DNA of 64,000 nt from Rhizobium sp. BK376 (GTDB lineage Bacteria > Pseudomonadota > Alphaproteobacteria > Rhizobiales > Rhizobiaceae). How positions within the stretch are numbered: the stretch's first letter is position 1; the number at the start of each line of letters is the position of its first letter. The DNA lies in NCBI RefSeq assembly GCF_004341625.1, contig NZ_SLZG01000022.1, positions 1-64,000 on the forward strand, written 5' to 3'. The notes beneath the pieces were generated by a model. It made no database searches, had not been told where the DNA came from, and saw only the letters and a list, made by a program, of their open reading frames with translations. The position numbers and the translations under genes are program-made. Positions 53,322 to 62,004 of the stretch are shown here, piece after piece.

Positions 53322-54143
53322 TCAGTTCGATATGAAGAGATCGATGGGGCAATCTTTCAGCAGCGTCCTTGTGACACCGCCGAACGCCCACTCTCGCAGG
53401 CGGCTATGGCCGTAGCCACCGGCGACAAGGATATCGGCCTTCAGCTGGACGGCTGTTTCAATGATAGCGAGCGCAACCGATGAGCGCTTGGGCTTCACCA
53501 GGCCGCGCGCCCGCACGCCGTGCAACGAAAGCATGCGGATGACGTCGTCCAAAAAGGCGATCTCGCCGGACCCGCCATCCTCGACGCCGAGGATCACAAC
53601 GTCACGCGCTTGCCGAAGCAATGGCATTGCATCCAGTGTGGCTCTTCGTGCCTCTCGGCTGTTCTTCCAGGCAATGACAACGCAATCGGCGCTAGACGCC
53701 AATCGGCTCGTCGCCGGCACGAAAATCGGCCGACCGGCCTCAAGCAAAACCGTGGCGATATCGAGCGTTCTTCGATCATCGGCCAGCTGGCCCTTGTCGA
53801 GACGGAACAAAACGACGAGATCGGCGCCGCAGCTTTGCTCGACCACGTTTCGGGTCGGATCGGCAATGGTCGCATGCCAGTCCACGTGATGTCGAAACGG
53901 CGCAAGCGTCGTCAGGCTTGCATAGAGATCGCGTTGCCGCGTCCGGATGGCGTCGATCTCGTCGCCGACGATCTCGGCGGCCGTCGCCGAGCTAGTGCCC
54001 GTTTCCATTGGATAAAACGGTGCGGCGGCTGATACGCAGCGCAATTTGGCGTCAAACCGGGCGGCCAGCTCCAAGCCGATGGGAAAGCGCCCTTCCGGCG
54101 AAGCATCGACGTCCAGATGCATTAAAATGGATTTGAAAGTCAT
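53322..54143 (-). CDS. Tandem universal stress protein
   Basis: A 273-residue two-domain Usp of a different subgroup from the 50390 and 60164 copies: MTFKSILMHLDVDASPEGR, CVVIAWKNSREARRATLDAMPLL (start of the second domain), GGYGHSRLREWAFGGVTRTLL (nucleotide-binding end). ATG 54143 is fixed by the similarity and overlaps the stop of the SPW-type gene (ATGA), so it belongs to the groEL transcript. Confidence 0.85.
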   Translation of the reverse strand: MTFKSILMHLDVDASPEGRFPIGLELAARFDAKLRCVSAAAPFYPMETGTSSATAAEIVGDEIDAIRTRQRDLYASLTTLAPFRHHVDWHATIADPTRNVVEQSCGADLVVLFRLDKGQLADDRRTLDIATVLLEAGRPIFVPATSRLASSADCVVIAWKNSREARRATLDAMPLLRQARDVVILGVEDGGSGEIAFLDDVIRMLSLHGVRARGLVKPKRSSVALAIIETAVQLKADILVAGGYGHSRLREWAFGGVTRTLLKDCPIDLFISN

Positions 54144-54488
54144 CGTTTCTCCAGTCCCTGCGATCGTTTCGCGACCAGAACCCATACGGCGAGAAGAGCA
54201 AGCGCGCCGCCGGCGATGATCGCGATCGCTCCCGGTACGGCTTCATCGCGGAATTTCAACGCCCATGGGGAAACGACAAGCCAGCAACCGACGGCAAGCG
54301 TCACCCCGTCCTCCCAGAAATGGTAGGATCCGTAGGCGGCCCCGCCCAATGCGGCAACCAAAAGGCCGCAGACCAGGAAATTATAGGGGGCAAGCCCGAT
54401 CGGAACCATACGCGCCGAGCGCCCAGGGAGAGGCGATCAGGCATGCTCCGATGATGAAGATCAGGTGATCCTGCCAGCGCCGTTTCAT
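54140..54488 (-). pseudogene. SPW-repeat membrane protein with a frameshift
   Basis: From ATG 54488 (AGGAGG 6-7 bases upstream) the frame reads MKRRWQDHLIFIIGACLIAS then PWALGAYGSD, the first SPW repeat, then runs to a stop. The next frame continues as LAPYNFLVCGLLVAALGG, WEDGVTLAVGCWLVVSPWALKF (second SPW motif) and on to 54140. The join lies near 54400-54420. SPW proteins are two-repeat, four-helix membrane proteins of unknown function. Complete except for one indel, so a sequencing error is possible. Sits between groEL (18 bp) and the Usp gene (4-bp overlap). Confidence 0.65.
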
Positions 54489-54506
54489 ATTCGGCCTCCT
54501 CTCGCG

Positions 54507-56129
54507 TCACATGTCCATCTGCTGCGGTGCGATCGGCGGAGCGGCAGGCTCTGGAATATCCGTCATCGTCGCTTCGGTCAGGAGCAGCACGCTTGCGACC
54601 GAAACGGCGTTTTCCAGCGCAACTCTTACCACCTTCGTCGGATCGATAATTCCCTCCTGAAGCAGATCAACGAAGCGATTCTTGGCGGCATCGAACCCGA
54701 TCAAGCCGCCGCTTTCCATCATTTTCGACACGACCACGCCGCCATCGACGGCGGAGTTTTCGGCGATCTGGCGGGCAGGGACCTCGAGTGCCCGCTTCAG
54801 GATCTGTATCCCGGTGCGCTCATCGCCCTCACAAAGCTCTTCTTCGGCCGCCACCGCCTGCGCGCATCGCAAGAGGGCAAGCCCGCCGCCCGGAACAACC
54901 CCTTCCTCGACCGCGGCCTTGGTTGCGTTGATCGCATCATCGAGAGCATCCTTCCTGGCTTTTATTTCCGCCTCCGAGGGTGCGCCGACGCGAATGACGG
55001 CGACCCCGCCGGATAGTTTTGCCAGCCGCTCCTGCAGTTTCTCGCGGTCATAATCGCTGGTCGTCTTGTCGATCTCCTTGCGGATCTGCTCGATCCGCCC
55101 CTTGATCGCTTCGGCGGATCCGCCCCCGCCGATGATCGTTGTCGTATCCTTGTCCACGACCACGCGATCTGCCCGGCCCAATTGTTCAAGGGCGACCTTG
55201 TCGAGCTTGAGGCCAAGATCCTCGGAGATCAACTGACCGCCGCTCAAGATCGCCAGATCCTGCAGCATGGCCTTGCGGCGGTCGCCAAAACCCGGCGACT
55301 TGATCGCACAGTTGCGCAGCGTGCCTCGGATCTGGTTGATCAGGAGCGTTGCCAGGGCTTCGCCTTCAACATCCTCGGCAACGACGAGAAGCGGCCGTCC
55401 CGACTTCGCCACAGCTTCGAGAAGGTTCACGAGATCGCCGAGTGCAGAAATCTTGCGGTCGACAATGAGGATCAGCGCGTCTTCCATCACGCATTCCATA
55501 CGCTCTGAATTCGTGGAAAAATAGGGTGAGATGAAACCGCGATCGAACTGCAGGCCCTCGACCACTTCCAGGCGCGTTTCGGTCGTCTTGGACTCCTCGA
55601 CCGTAATGACGCCTTCCTTGCCGACTTTCGCCATGGCGTCGGCGACAAGCCTGCCGATCGCTTCATTGTTGTGCGCAGAGACGGTGGCGACCTGCAGCTT
55701 CTCCTTGTCGGTCGTTACCGGTCTGGACATGTCGCGCAGGGCCTTTACGATGACTCGCGTGGCACGTTCAAGCCCGCGCTTGATGTCGATGGCACTCGCA
55801 CCGGCAACGACGTTGCGGTGACCGTCTGCCAAAATCGCATGGGCGAGCACAGTGGAGGTGCTCGTTCCATCGCCGACGACCTCGCCGGTCTTTTCGGCTG
55901 CAGCCCGCAACATGCGCGCGCCGAGGTTTTCCTCCGGATCCTTGAGGTCGAATTCCTTGGCGATGGTGACGCCATCGTCACAGACGACGGGCATGCCCCA
56001 TTTTCGTTCGAGCAGCACCGATTTCGATCGCGGGCCGAGCGTGATGCGGACTGCATCGGCAAGCTTGGTTGCCCCTTGAAGAACCTTGCCCCTCGCCTCG
56101 GCGTGAAACAGAACTTGCTTGTGCGCCAT
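54507..56129 (-). CDS. groEL: 60-kDa chaperonin GroEL (orphan copy)
   Basis: A 540-residue Hsp60: MAHKQVLFHAEARGKVLQG start, VCDDGVTIAKEF and the ATP-binding VGDGTSTSTVLA (T for the usual T-T-T), the KSPGFGDRRKAML block, ISEDLGLKL, and PGGGLALLR. Usual length, but the C-terminal GGM tail is replaced by AAPPIAPQQMDM. No groES lies beside it, so it depends on GroES from elsewhere. Start at 56129 with GGGAG. Perfect anaerobox 80 bp upstream. Rhizobia have several groEL copies, some expressed under FixK/NifA; this is probably one of the conditional ones. Confidence 0.95.
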   Translation of the reverse strand: MAHKQVLFHAEARGKVLQGATKLADAVRITLGPRSKSVLLERKWGMPVVCDDGVTIAKEFDLKDPEENLGARMLRAAAEKTGEVVGDGTSTSTVLAHAILADGHRNVVAGASAIDIKRGLERATRVIVKALRDMSRPVTTDKEKLQVATVSAHNNEAIGRLVADAMAKVGKEGVITVEESKTTETRLEVVEGLQFDRGFISPYFSTNSERMECVMEDALILIVDRKISALGDLVNLLEAVAKSGRPLLVVAEDVEGEALATLLINQIRGTLRNCAIKSPGFGDRRKAMLQDLAILSGGQLISEDLGLKLDKVALEQLGRADRVVVDKDTTTIIGGGGSAEAIKGRIEQIRKEIDKTTSDYDREKLQERLAKLSGGVAVIRVGAPSEAEIKARKDALDDAINATKAAVEEGVVPGGGLALLRCAQAVAAEEELCEGDERTGIQILKRALEVPARQIAENSAVDGGVVVSKMMESGGLIGFDAAKNRFVDLLQEGIIDPTKVVRVALENAVSVASVLLLTEATMTDIPEPAAPPIAPQQMDM

Positions 56130-56203
56130 CGTCATCTCCCGACACGGCTTCGACATGCGCCGAAGGCTTAAGGAGAATTGTCACAGAATTCGGCTGCCGC
56201 GCT

Positions 56204-56217
56204 TTGATCCTGGTCAA
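56204..56217. promoter_or_regulatory. Anaerobox upstream of groEL
   Basis: TTGATCCTGGTCAA, perfect TTGA-N6-TCAA, centre about 81 bp before the groEL start (minus). Confidence 0.7.
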
Positions 56218-56268
56218 GCCGGGATCCGGACGGACAGGAAACCACTGCAACCCGCCCGCCGCCTGAGA

Positions 56269-56282
56269 TTGTTCTGGGTCAA
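56269..56282. promoter_or_regulatory. Imperfect anaerobox upstream of the HtrA-like gene
   Basis: TTGTTCTGGGTCAA, one mismatch to TTGA-N6-TCAA, centre about 76 bp before ATG 56352. The two boxes (56204 and 56269) serve the divergent pair groEL/htrA-like. Confidence 0.45.
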
Positions 56283-56351
56283 TGTCTGCACGTTCACAGG
56301 CTTTAATATCTGCCGGAACAGAAAAAGGACCGCACGAGAAAGGCAGCGCGC

Positions 56352-57752
56352 ATGCACAACCCGTCGACCACTGCAGGAAGGATCGCCGCATCGTCAGGCG
56401 GAGTGTGCTGGATCGCGAAAAATCGTTGGCGGCTCCTTGTCGGAGCATGCATCCTGCTTTTATGCCAGGAAGCGGCTGTCGCTTCGACGATGCCGCCCTC
56501 GCTGGCGCCGATGCTGCAGCGTGTTGCGCCAAGCGTGGTCAGCATTGTCGTTCGCGGCACCCAGTCGACAGATGCGCTCGACGAATTGGAAGATGCCGGC
56601 AACCCGGCTCCTTCGTCCTTGACCGAAGCGACCGGTTCCGGCGCGATCATCGATGCGACGGCGGGCTATATTCTGACAAGCGACCACGTCGTGGCCAAGG
56701 CCGAAGCTGTCACCGTCAAGCTCTACAATGGAAAAACCTATGAGGCGACGATCGTCGGTGAAGACGCAGCAACCGATCTCGCCGTCATCAGGATCGAGGC
56801 ATCAGGCCTCAGCGCCATGTCGACCGAAAATGGGGTTGCACCTAAAGTCGGCGACTACGTGGTTGCGATCGGCAACCCTTTCGGGCTCGGTCAGTCGGCG
56901 ACCTTCGGCATCGTCAGTGCAATCGGCCGACAGGGGCTCGGTCTCGAGGGTTATGAAGATTTCATCCAGACGGATGCGGCGACCAATCCCGGCAACTCGG
57001 GCGGTCCGTTGGTTGACATGAATGGCGAATTGATCGGCATCAACACAGCCATCATCGGACCGGCCGGCGGAAGCGTCGGAATCGGTTTTGCCATTCCCAT
57101 TTCCATGGCCAAGGATATTGCAGTGCAATTGATCGCCTATGGTCAGGTGCGACGCGGCCAGCTGGGCGTCCTGGTGCAGGACAATAACGAAGATCTTCAA
57201 AAGGCGCTGTCGATCACGGTGGCCTCGGGGGCACTGGTGGGAGAGGTGATACCGGGGTCGCCGGCCGAACGTTCGGGCATCAGACTTGCCGATGTCATCG
57301 TTGGCGTCGGCAATTTCCCCGTTCAGACGGCCGAGGAGTTCCGCCTGAAAATCGCGTCCTTTCCGCCGGGCACCACGGTCAGTCTCACCATTGTCCGCCC
57401 AAACGGAAAAACAGATCTAAGCGCGACGCTTGCGGCGAACCTGACGACCAATCAGCCCAAGCCCTCCCATCCCCTGATGATGGCACGTGGCCTGTTGAGC
57501 GACGTGACGCTGCAGGACCTCGTACCCGGGTCGGATCTTTACGGAGCAACCGAGGGCGCGCTCGTGGTGTCGCTCGACGACCGCAGCCGGGCGTCCATTG
57601 CCGGCCTTGCGGTTGGGGATGTAATCGTCAGCATCAACCGGCGTCCCGTCGCTTCACCGCAAGCGGTAATCGAGCTTGCCGCCAGGGGAAGGGACTTGAT
57701 CCTGCTTGGTATTTATCGAAACGGACATACGCGCTTCCTTGTCGTGAAGTGA
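56352..57752 (+). CDS. HtrA/DegP-like serine protease
   Basis: A 466-residue trypsin-like periplasmic protease: N-terminal membrane anchor/signal (RLLVGACILLLCQEAAVAS), catalytic H112 (TSDHVV), D142 (ATDLAVIRI), S216 (GNSGGPL), then two PDZ domains (about 255-345 and 360-460; LGVLVQD and GEVIPGSPAERSGIR mark the first). The His region reads TSDHV rather than the usual TNNHV. Quality control of envelope proteins under stress. Divergent from groEL across a shared promoter region. Confidence 0.9.
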   Translation: MHNPSTTAGRIAASSGGVCWIAKNRWRLLVGACILLLCQEAAVASTMPPSLAPMLQRVAPSVVSIVVRGTQSTDALDELEDAGNPAPSSLTEATGSGAIIDATAGYILTSDHVVAKAEAVTVKLYNGKTYEATIVGEDAATDLAVIRIEASGLSAMSTENGVAPKVGDYVVAIGNPFGLGQSATFGIVSAIGRQGLGLEGYEDFIQTDAATNPGNSGGPLVDMNGELIGINTAIIGPAGGSVGIGFAIPISMAKDIAVQLIAYGQVRRGQLGVLVQDNNEDLQKALSITVASGALVGEVIPGSPAERSGIRLADVIVGVGNFPVQTAEEFRLKIASFPPGTTVSLTIVRPNGKTDLSATLAANLTTNQPKPSHPLMMARGLLSDVTLQDLVPGSDLYGATEGALVVSLDDRSRASIAGLAVGDVIVSINRRPVASPQAVIELAARGRDLILLGIYRNGHTRFLVVK

Positions 57753-58031
57753 CGGGGAGGTCGTGAAGCGATGGGGATGCCCATGGCGCGTTGCCTTTCC
57801 GGTCAGACGATGAGGCAACCGTCTTACGCAGCAGGCGGGAGCGCACCGTCATCCAAAGTCCCTCTTTCAAAAATTTAGCGTTCGCTCGCCGATGTTTCAT
57901 GCGCATTCCGCAACCTGCTCGCTCCCTCGGCCCGGCTGCGAAACCAGCGGTAAGACAAGTGCGCAAATGCGGATAAGGGATCCGTACACGGAGGCGCCAG
58001 CCTCCATGCGGAATATAATGCATCGACATCC

Positions 58032-58415
58032 TCACGGCGCCACGGTCGTGGCAGCCAGGTCCTCTGCCAGGATGGTGGCCTGACCTCGGAGATCCTTGGC
58101 CGCGTCGGCGCCCAGTTGCGAACCCAGGCGCGCCATGCGCGCGAGCTCGAAGGCGTAGTCGACGATCGCATTCTGCGCGAAGATGGCGATCACATCGAAG
58201 GTGTCGTTGAGCTCGTCGTCAGAAAAAAGATCCTCGATCATCTTCACATCCTGTTCACAGCGATATTTGAGGAAACTGTAGACCTCAATCTGCGATCGTA
58301 TCATCGCTGAATACGCCTTCGCCTGAAGGCCTGCGATCTGCATCGCTACCTTCATGATCGATGGCTGACCATCTTCCAGGTGAGATGGGGCGAACTGCAT
58401 TGCGGTCCTCGACAT
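58032..58415 (-). CDS. Phasin-like helical protein
   Basis: A 127-residue all-helical protein: IMKVAMQIAGLQAKAYSAMIRS, IEVYSFLKYRCEQDVKMIEDL, VIAIFAQNAIVDYAFELARMARLGSQL. Composition and heptads resemble phasins, small coat proteins of polyhydroxybutyrate granules. No phb genes are nearby, and the match is only in general features. ATG 58415 follows AAGGAGACA. Perfect anaerobox 61 bp upstream. Carbon-storage coating would fit a low-oxygen survival regulon. Confidence 0.5.
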   Translation of the reverse strand: MSRTAMQFAPSHLEDGQPSIMKVAMQIAGLQAKAYSAMIRSQIEVYSFLKYRCEQDVKMIEDLFSDDELNDTFDVIAIFAQNAIVDYAFELARMARLGSQLGADAAKDLRGQATILAEDLAATTVAP

Positions 58416-58469
58416 GTGTGTCTCCTTGGCTTGATCGCAAAACCCTACGCGTTCGAACCCGCGATATCG

Positions 58470-58483
58470 TTGATCCGCATCAA
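58470..58483. promoter_or_regulatory. Anaerobox upstream of the phasin-like gene
   Basis: TTGATCCGCATCAA, perfect TTGA-N6-TCAA, centre about 61 bp before the start (minus). Confidence 0.7.
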
Positions 58484-58602
58484 GGGCCGCGGCACAGGAG
58501 TAATTTTTGGTTCGTTCCGTGCGAGGCGAAGGGGTCGAGCTTTCCGGCAATATCGCGAGCCGCGCCCAGCCCGGTCGAAGACGACCAGAAGCCCGGTCAA
58601 TC

Positions 58603-58616
58603 GTGATCCTGATCAA
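58603..58616. promoter_or_regulatory. Imperfect anaerobox upstream of the NRAMP-like gene
   Basis: GTGATCCTGATCAA, one mismatch to TTGA-N6-TCAA, centre about 61 bp before ATG 58671, the spacing of the perfect sites. Confidence 0.45.
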
Positions 58617-58670
58617 TGTCCAATGGCGATGTGGCGGTAAGTTCGCTGAGCGTTACCATTGCGGAGGATC

Positions 58671-59999
58671 ATGATGAAACAGCTCGAGGGCGAGGAAGTC
58701 AGGTCGGCGGATCCGCAAGGAGCGTCGCCCGTCTCGCCGCAGGCGTCCGCCTCCGGCCGCGGATGGCCCTTGCTCGATCGGCTGGGGCCTGGCCTCATCA
58801 CCGGTGCGGCCGACGACGATCCGAGCGGAATTGCAACCTACAGCCAGGCCGGAGCGCAATTCGGCTACGCCCTCGGTTGGACGATGGTGTTCAGCTATCC
58901 CCTGATGACGGTGATACAGGGCATCAGCGCCGGGATCGGAGCCGTGACAGGCCAGGGGGTGGCGCAGAATCTCAGGCGACATTATCCTCCCTTTGTCCTG
59001 CGCGGTGCGGTAACGCTGCTGCTTTTTGCGAATCTGATCAATATCGGCACGGATCTCGGGGCGATGGCCGCCGCGCTGGGCCTGCTGGTGCCGGGTCCGG
59101 CCGCGCTGTATTCTCTCTTGTTTGGGCTCTTCTGCGTCGGGCTTGAAGTGTTTGTCAGCTACCGGCGCTACGTGAATGTGCTCAGGTGGCTGACGCTCTC
59201 GCTCACTGCCTATGTGGCCGTGCTTTTTGTCGTGAACGTGCCTTGGGGACTTGCGCTGAAGGGCGCGCTCGTCCCACAGCTTTCGTTCGACCGCGCCCAT
59301 GCCACCGCATTCGTGGCGCTGATGGGCACGACCATCAGTCCCTATCTGTTCTTCTGGCAGGCGGGCGAAGAGGTAGAGGAGTTGCGGCGCCGGCAACGGT
59401 CAAGGCTCGGCATCTGGCCGAGAAAGGCGGGGCCTGAGATTAAACGCATCAAGGTCGACACGCTTGTCGGCATGGGCTTTTCCAACATCATCGCCCTGTT
59501 CATCATGTTCGCGAGCGCTGCCACGCTCCATGCCAACGGGATCACCCAGATCGACACCGCCGCGCAGGCGGCCGCAGCGCTGAGGCCGATTGCCGGCGTC
59601 TTTGCCTTTTCGGTCTTTGCCGTCGGTATCATCGGTGCTGGTCTTCTGGCGGTGCCGGTGCTTGCCGGCTCCTGCGCTTATGCGCTGGCGGAAAGTTTCA
59701 GATGGCAGGAGGGGTTGGACCGCCGACCGGGAGAGGCGAAAGCCTTTTATGCGGCGATTGCGATGTCTACGCTGGGGAGTCTTGCCATCGGCTACATTGG
59801 CATCGACCCCATGGTCGCCCTCTACTGGAGCGCGGTGATCAACGGCGTGCTTGCCGCCCCCCTCATGGCCTTGATGATCATGATTGCGCGAAATCAAAGG
59901 ATCATGGGGCGCCTGACCGCACCACTCTGGATGACGGCCTGCGGATGGCTGGCTGTCTTGGTGATAGCGGTTGCCACTATCGGCCTCTTCGCTCTCTAG
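58671..59999 (+). CDS. NRAMP-like divalent metal transporter
   Basis: A 442-residue polytopic protein of the NRAMP fold (about 11 helices). The two metal-binding unwound helices are altered: TM1 reads DDDPSGIATY (residues 48-57) instead of DPGN, and TM6 reads ISPYLFFWQAGEE instead of the (A)MPH(N) motif. Substrate may therefore differ from Mn/Fe; Mg-type (NRMT) variants are known with similar changes, though I cannot assign this one. ATG 58671 has GGAGG five bases upstream. Together with mgtA it gives the island two possible Mg or Mn importers. Confidence 0.8.
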   Translation: MMKQLEGEEVRSADPQGASPVSPQASASGRGWPLLDRLGPGLITGAADDDPSGIATYSQAGAQFGYALGWTMVFSYPLMTVIQGISAGIGAVTGQGVAQNLRRHYPPFVLRGAVTLLLFANLINIGTDLGAMAAALGLLVPGPAALYSLLFGLFCVGLEVFVSYRRYVNVLRWLTLSLTAYVAVLFVVNVPWGLALKGALVPQLSFDRAHATAFVALMGTTISPYLFFWQAGEEVEELRRRQRSRLGIWPRKAGPEIKRIKVDTLVGMGFSNIIALFIMFASAATLHANGITQIDTAAQAAAALRPIAGVFAFSVFAVGIIGAGLLAVPVLAGSCAYALAESFRWQEGLDRRPGEAKAFYAAIAMSTLGSLAIGYIGIDPMVALYWSAVINGVLAAPLMALMIMIARNQRIMGRLTAPLWMTACGWLAVLVIAVATIGLFAL

Positions 60000-60095
60000 C
60001 GGCGGGATAGCAGGCGAAGTGAGGAAGGATCCCGGTCTGTCTGGCCTCATGTCGCCGCGGACAAGCGTCGCGGATCGCCAGGAGGCAAAGAGGAA

Positions 60096-60109
60096 TTGAG
60101 CCAGATCAA
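60096..60109. promoter_or_regulatory. Anaerobox upstream of the Usp-BON operon
   Basis: TTGAGCCAGATCAA, perfect TTGA-N6-TCAA, centre about 61 bp before ATG 60164. Confidence 0.7.
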
Positions 60110-60163
60110 GGAAGGGTAGCGCAGCATCGGTAGACTTGCTTCGAATTCATCAGGAGACGAGCA

Positions 60164-60997
60164 ATGAGCATCAAAACAGTTCTCAGTGTGTTGAGCGGTC
60201 TGCAGTGTGAGCAGGACCTGAAGCAGGCGGCAGAGTTCTGCCAGAGCCGCGAAGCCCATCTGACGGCGCTCCTCATGGCGATCAGCCCGAGCTCCTATAT
60301 CAGCGAATACGAGGTCTACTCCGACAGCTGGTTCGAGGAGCAGCGCAAGTTTGCCGATGATCTGGAAAAAAGCACGGCGGCCGCGCGCGCGTATCTCGCC
60401 GGCACCGGCCTTTCGCATGACGTCAGCAATGCCATGCTGGAGATCGCGTGGGTGGAGGACGAGATCGCCGAAAGGGCGCTTTACAGCGACCTTGTCCTCA
60501 TTGGGCGGCAGGCCGCTTTGGATGGCGATTTGCGGCAGCGGGCGTTGGGCGGCGGCCTGTTTCATTCCCCGACCCCGATCCTTATCAACCGCACGCAAAA
60601 ACCGGTCGCGAGCACATTTGGCACCGTCCTGATCGCCTGGGACTCGAGCGATGCTGCATCCCGCGCCGTCCGTGAGGCGCTGGACTTTCTGAAAGCGGCC
60701 GCAAAGGTATCAATAACTCTGGTCGATCCGCTGGCGGCTCCATCCGTCAACGGCGAGGAGCCGGGGGCGGACATTGCCCGCTTCCTCGCCCGCCACGGCG
60801 TCAACGTCGAGGTCGATCGCATCGCAAGCAGCGGCCGCCGCATTGACGAGACGTTGCTCCAGCACGCTCTGGACGTCAACGCGGATCTCGTCGTCATGGG
60901 TGCCTACAAGCACTCCAGACTACAGGAAAGACTGTTTGGCGGCGTGACAAGATCGATGATCGAGACGGCCGACGTTCCCTTGTTTCTCTCACACTAG
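60164..60997 (+). CDS. Tandem universal stress protein
   Basis: A 277-residue two-domain Usp, a close paralogue of the product at 50390-51223: same length, same openings (IKTVLSVL / IKTVLSIM), same C-terminal GAYKHSRLQERLFGGVTRS. The N-terminal domain lacks the nucleotide motif; the C-terminal one has it. It is followed 63 bp later by a triple BON gene in the same direction. Confidence 0.88.
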   Translation: MSIKTVLSVLSGLQCEQDLKQAAEFCQSREAHLTALLMAISPSSYISEYEVYSDSWFEEQRKFADDLEKSTAAARAYLAGTGLSHDVSNAMLEIAWVEDEIAERALYSDLVLIGRQAALDGDLRQRALGGGLFHSPTPILINRTQKPVASTFGTVLIAWDSSDAASRAVREALDFLKAAAKVSITLVDPLAAPSVNGEEPGADIARFLARHGVNVEVDRIASSGRRIDETLLQHALDVNADLVVMGAYKHSRLQERLFGGVTRSMIETADVPLFLSH

Positions 60998-61060
60998 CCG
61001 ATCGGTTGATTGTGAAGGCTTGTCTATTGGAAGGGCCCGTCTATTGGAAAGGAAAGAGCA

Positions 61061-61708
61061 ATGGCAGACCGTGACATCCAGCAAAACGTGATCGCCGAGC
61101 TTGAGTTCGAACCGAGTATCGATGCGACCAATATCGGCGTCACCGTGGAAGCCGGAATCGCGACGCTGTTTGGGCATGTCGGATCCTGTGCGCAGAAATT
61201 CGCTGCGGAAAAGGCCGCCCGACGGGTTGCCGGCGTTCGCGCCATTGCAAGCGAGATTGAGGTCCGGTTTCCTGAATTGAAAAAGCATTCAGACGACCAG
61301 ATCGCCGCGCGGGCTCTTGATATCATCGCCTGGGATACGAGGCTGCCGGAGGGCGCCGTTCGTGTGAAGGTGGACAGCGGATGGGTGACGCTATCGGGGG
61401 CGGTTCCCTGGCAATTTCAGCGGGTTGCGGCGGAAGAGGCCGTCAGGCGTCTTGGCGGCGTTGTCGGGGTCGTCAATCTGGTTTCGGTGCTCCCGCAGCC
61501 AGAAAAGACGGCGATCGCCGAGCGTATCGTTGCAGCCTTCAAGCGCAACGCCGACATTGCGGCGGAAGGTGTGCGCGTGACGGTGAGCGGCACTCGTGTT
61601 TCCTTGCAAGGGAAAGTGGGATCTAATGGCGAGCGTGACGCCGCGGAGGCGGCCGCCTGGTGCGTATCGGGCGTGGAGGACGTCGACAACCGGCTGCTGA
61701 TCCCTTGA
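61061..61708 (+). CDS. Triple BON domain protein
   Basis: A 215-residue BON protein like the copies at 43569 and 52483, but more diverged (DRDIQQNVIAELEFEPSIDA, VKVDSGWVTLSGAVPWQFQRVAA, VTVSGTRVSLQGKVGSNGERDA). Downstream of the tandem Usp gene and apparently co-transcribed from the anaerobox at 60096. AAAGGAAAGAGCA precedes the ATG. The three BON genes pair with Usp genes or share their boxes, so Usp-BON is a recurring unit here. Confidence 0.85.
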   Translation: MADRDIQQNVIAELEFEPSIDATNIGVTVEAGIATLFGHVGSCAQKFAAEKAARRVAGVRAIASEIEVRFPELKKHSDDQIAARALDIIAWDTRLPEGAVRVKVDSGWVTLSGAVPWQFQRVAAEEAVRRLGGVVGVVNLVSVLPQPEKTAIAERIVAAFKRNADIAAEGVRVTVSGTRVSLQGKVGSNGERDAAEAAAWCVSGVEDVDNRLLIP

Positions 61709-61890
61709 GCCTCCGTACGCGAAACCCGGGTGCGGCCATATACGCGTCCAAAGGGGCCGGAAAAGAGAGAGTTTATGTCCTAATTCCTTCGTCGTGACTG
61801 CCGGTTTCGACACCGGTGATGAAGACGGTGCGATTTCTCGCGCCGTCCGGCGAACGACATCGAAAAGCACCGTGCGAGCAGGCAAGTCGT

Positions 61891-61904
61891 TTGACCCTGA
61901 TCAA
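61891..61904. promoter_or_regulatory. Anaerobox upstream of the CBS-BON gene
   Basis: TTGACCCTGATCAA, perfect TTGA-N6-TCAA, centre about 107 bp before ATG 62005. Confidence 0.65.
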
Positions 61905-62004
61905 GGCAGTCGCGGCCATCGCACGCCACTATGAAACAAATCGAATCAAGGCGGGCGCTGGCCTAAGTGGCTTCCGCATCGGCGCCACCACACAGGAGAT
62001 GATA

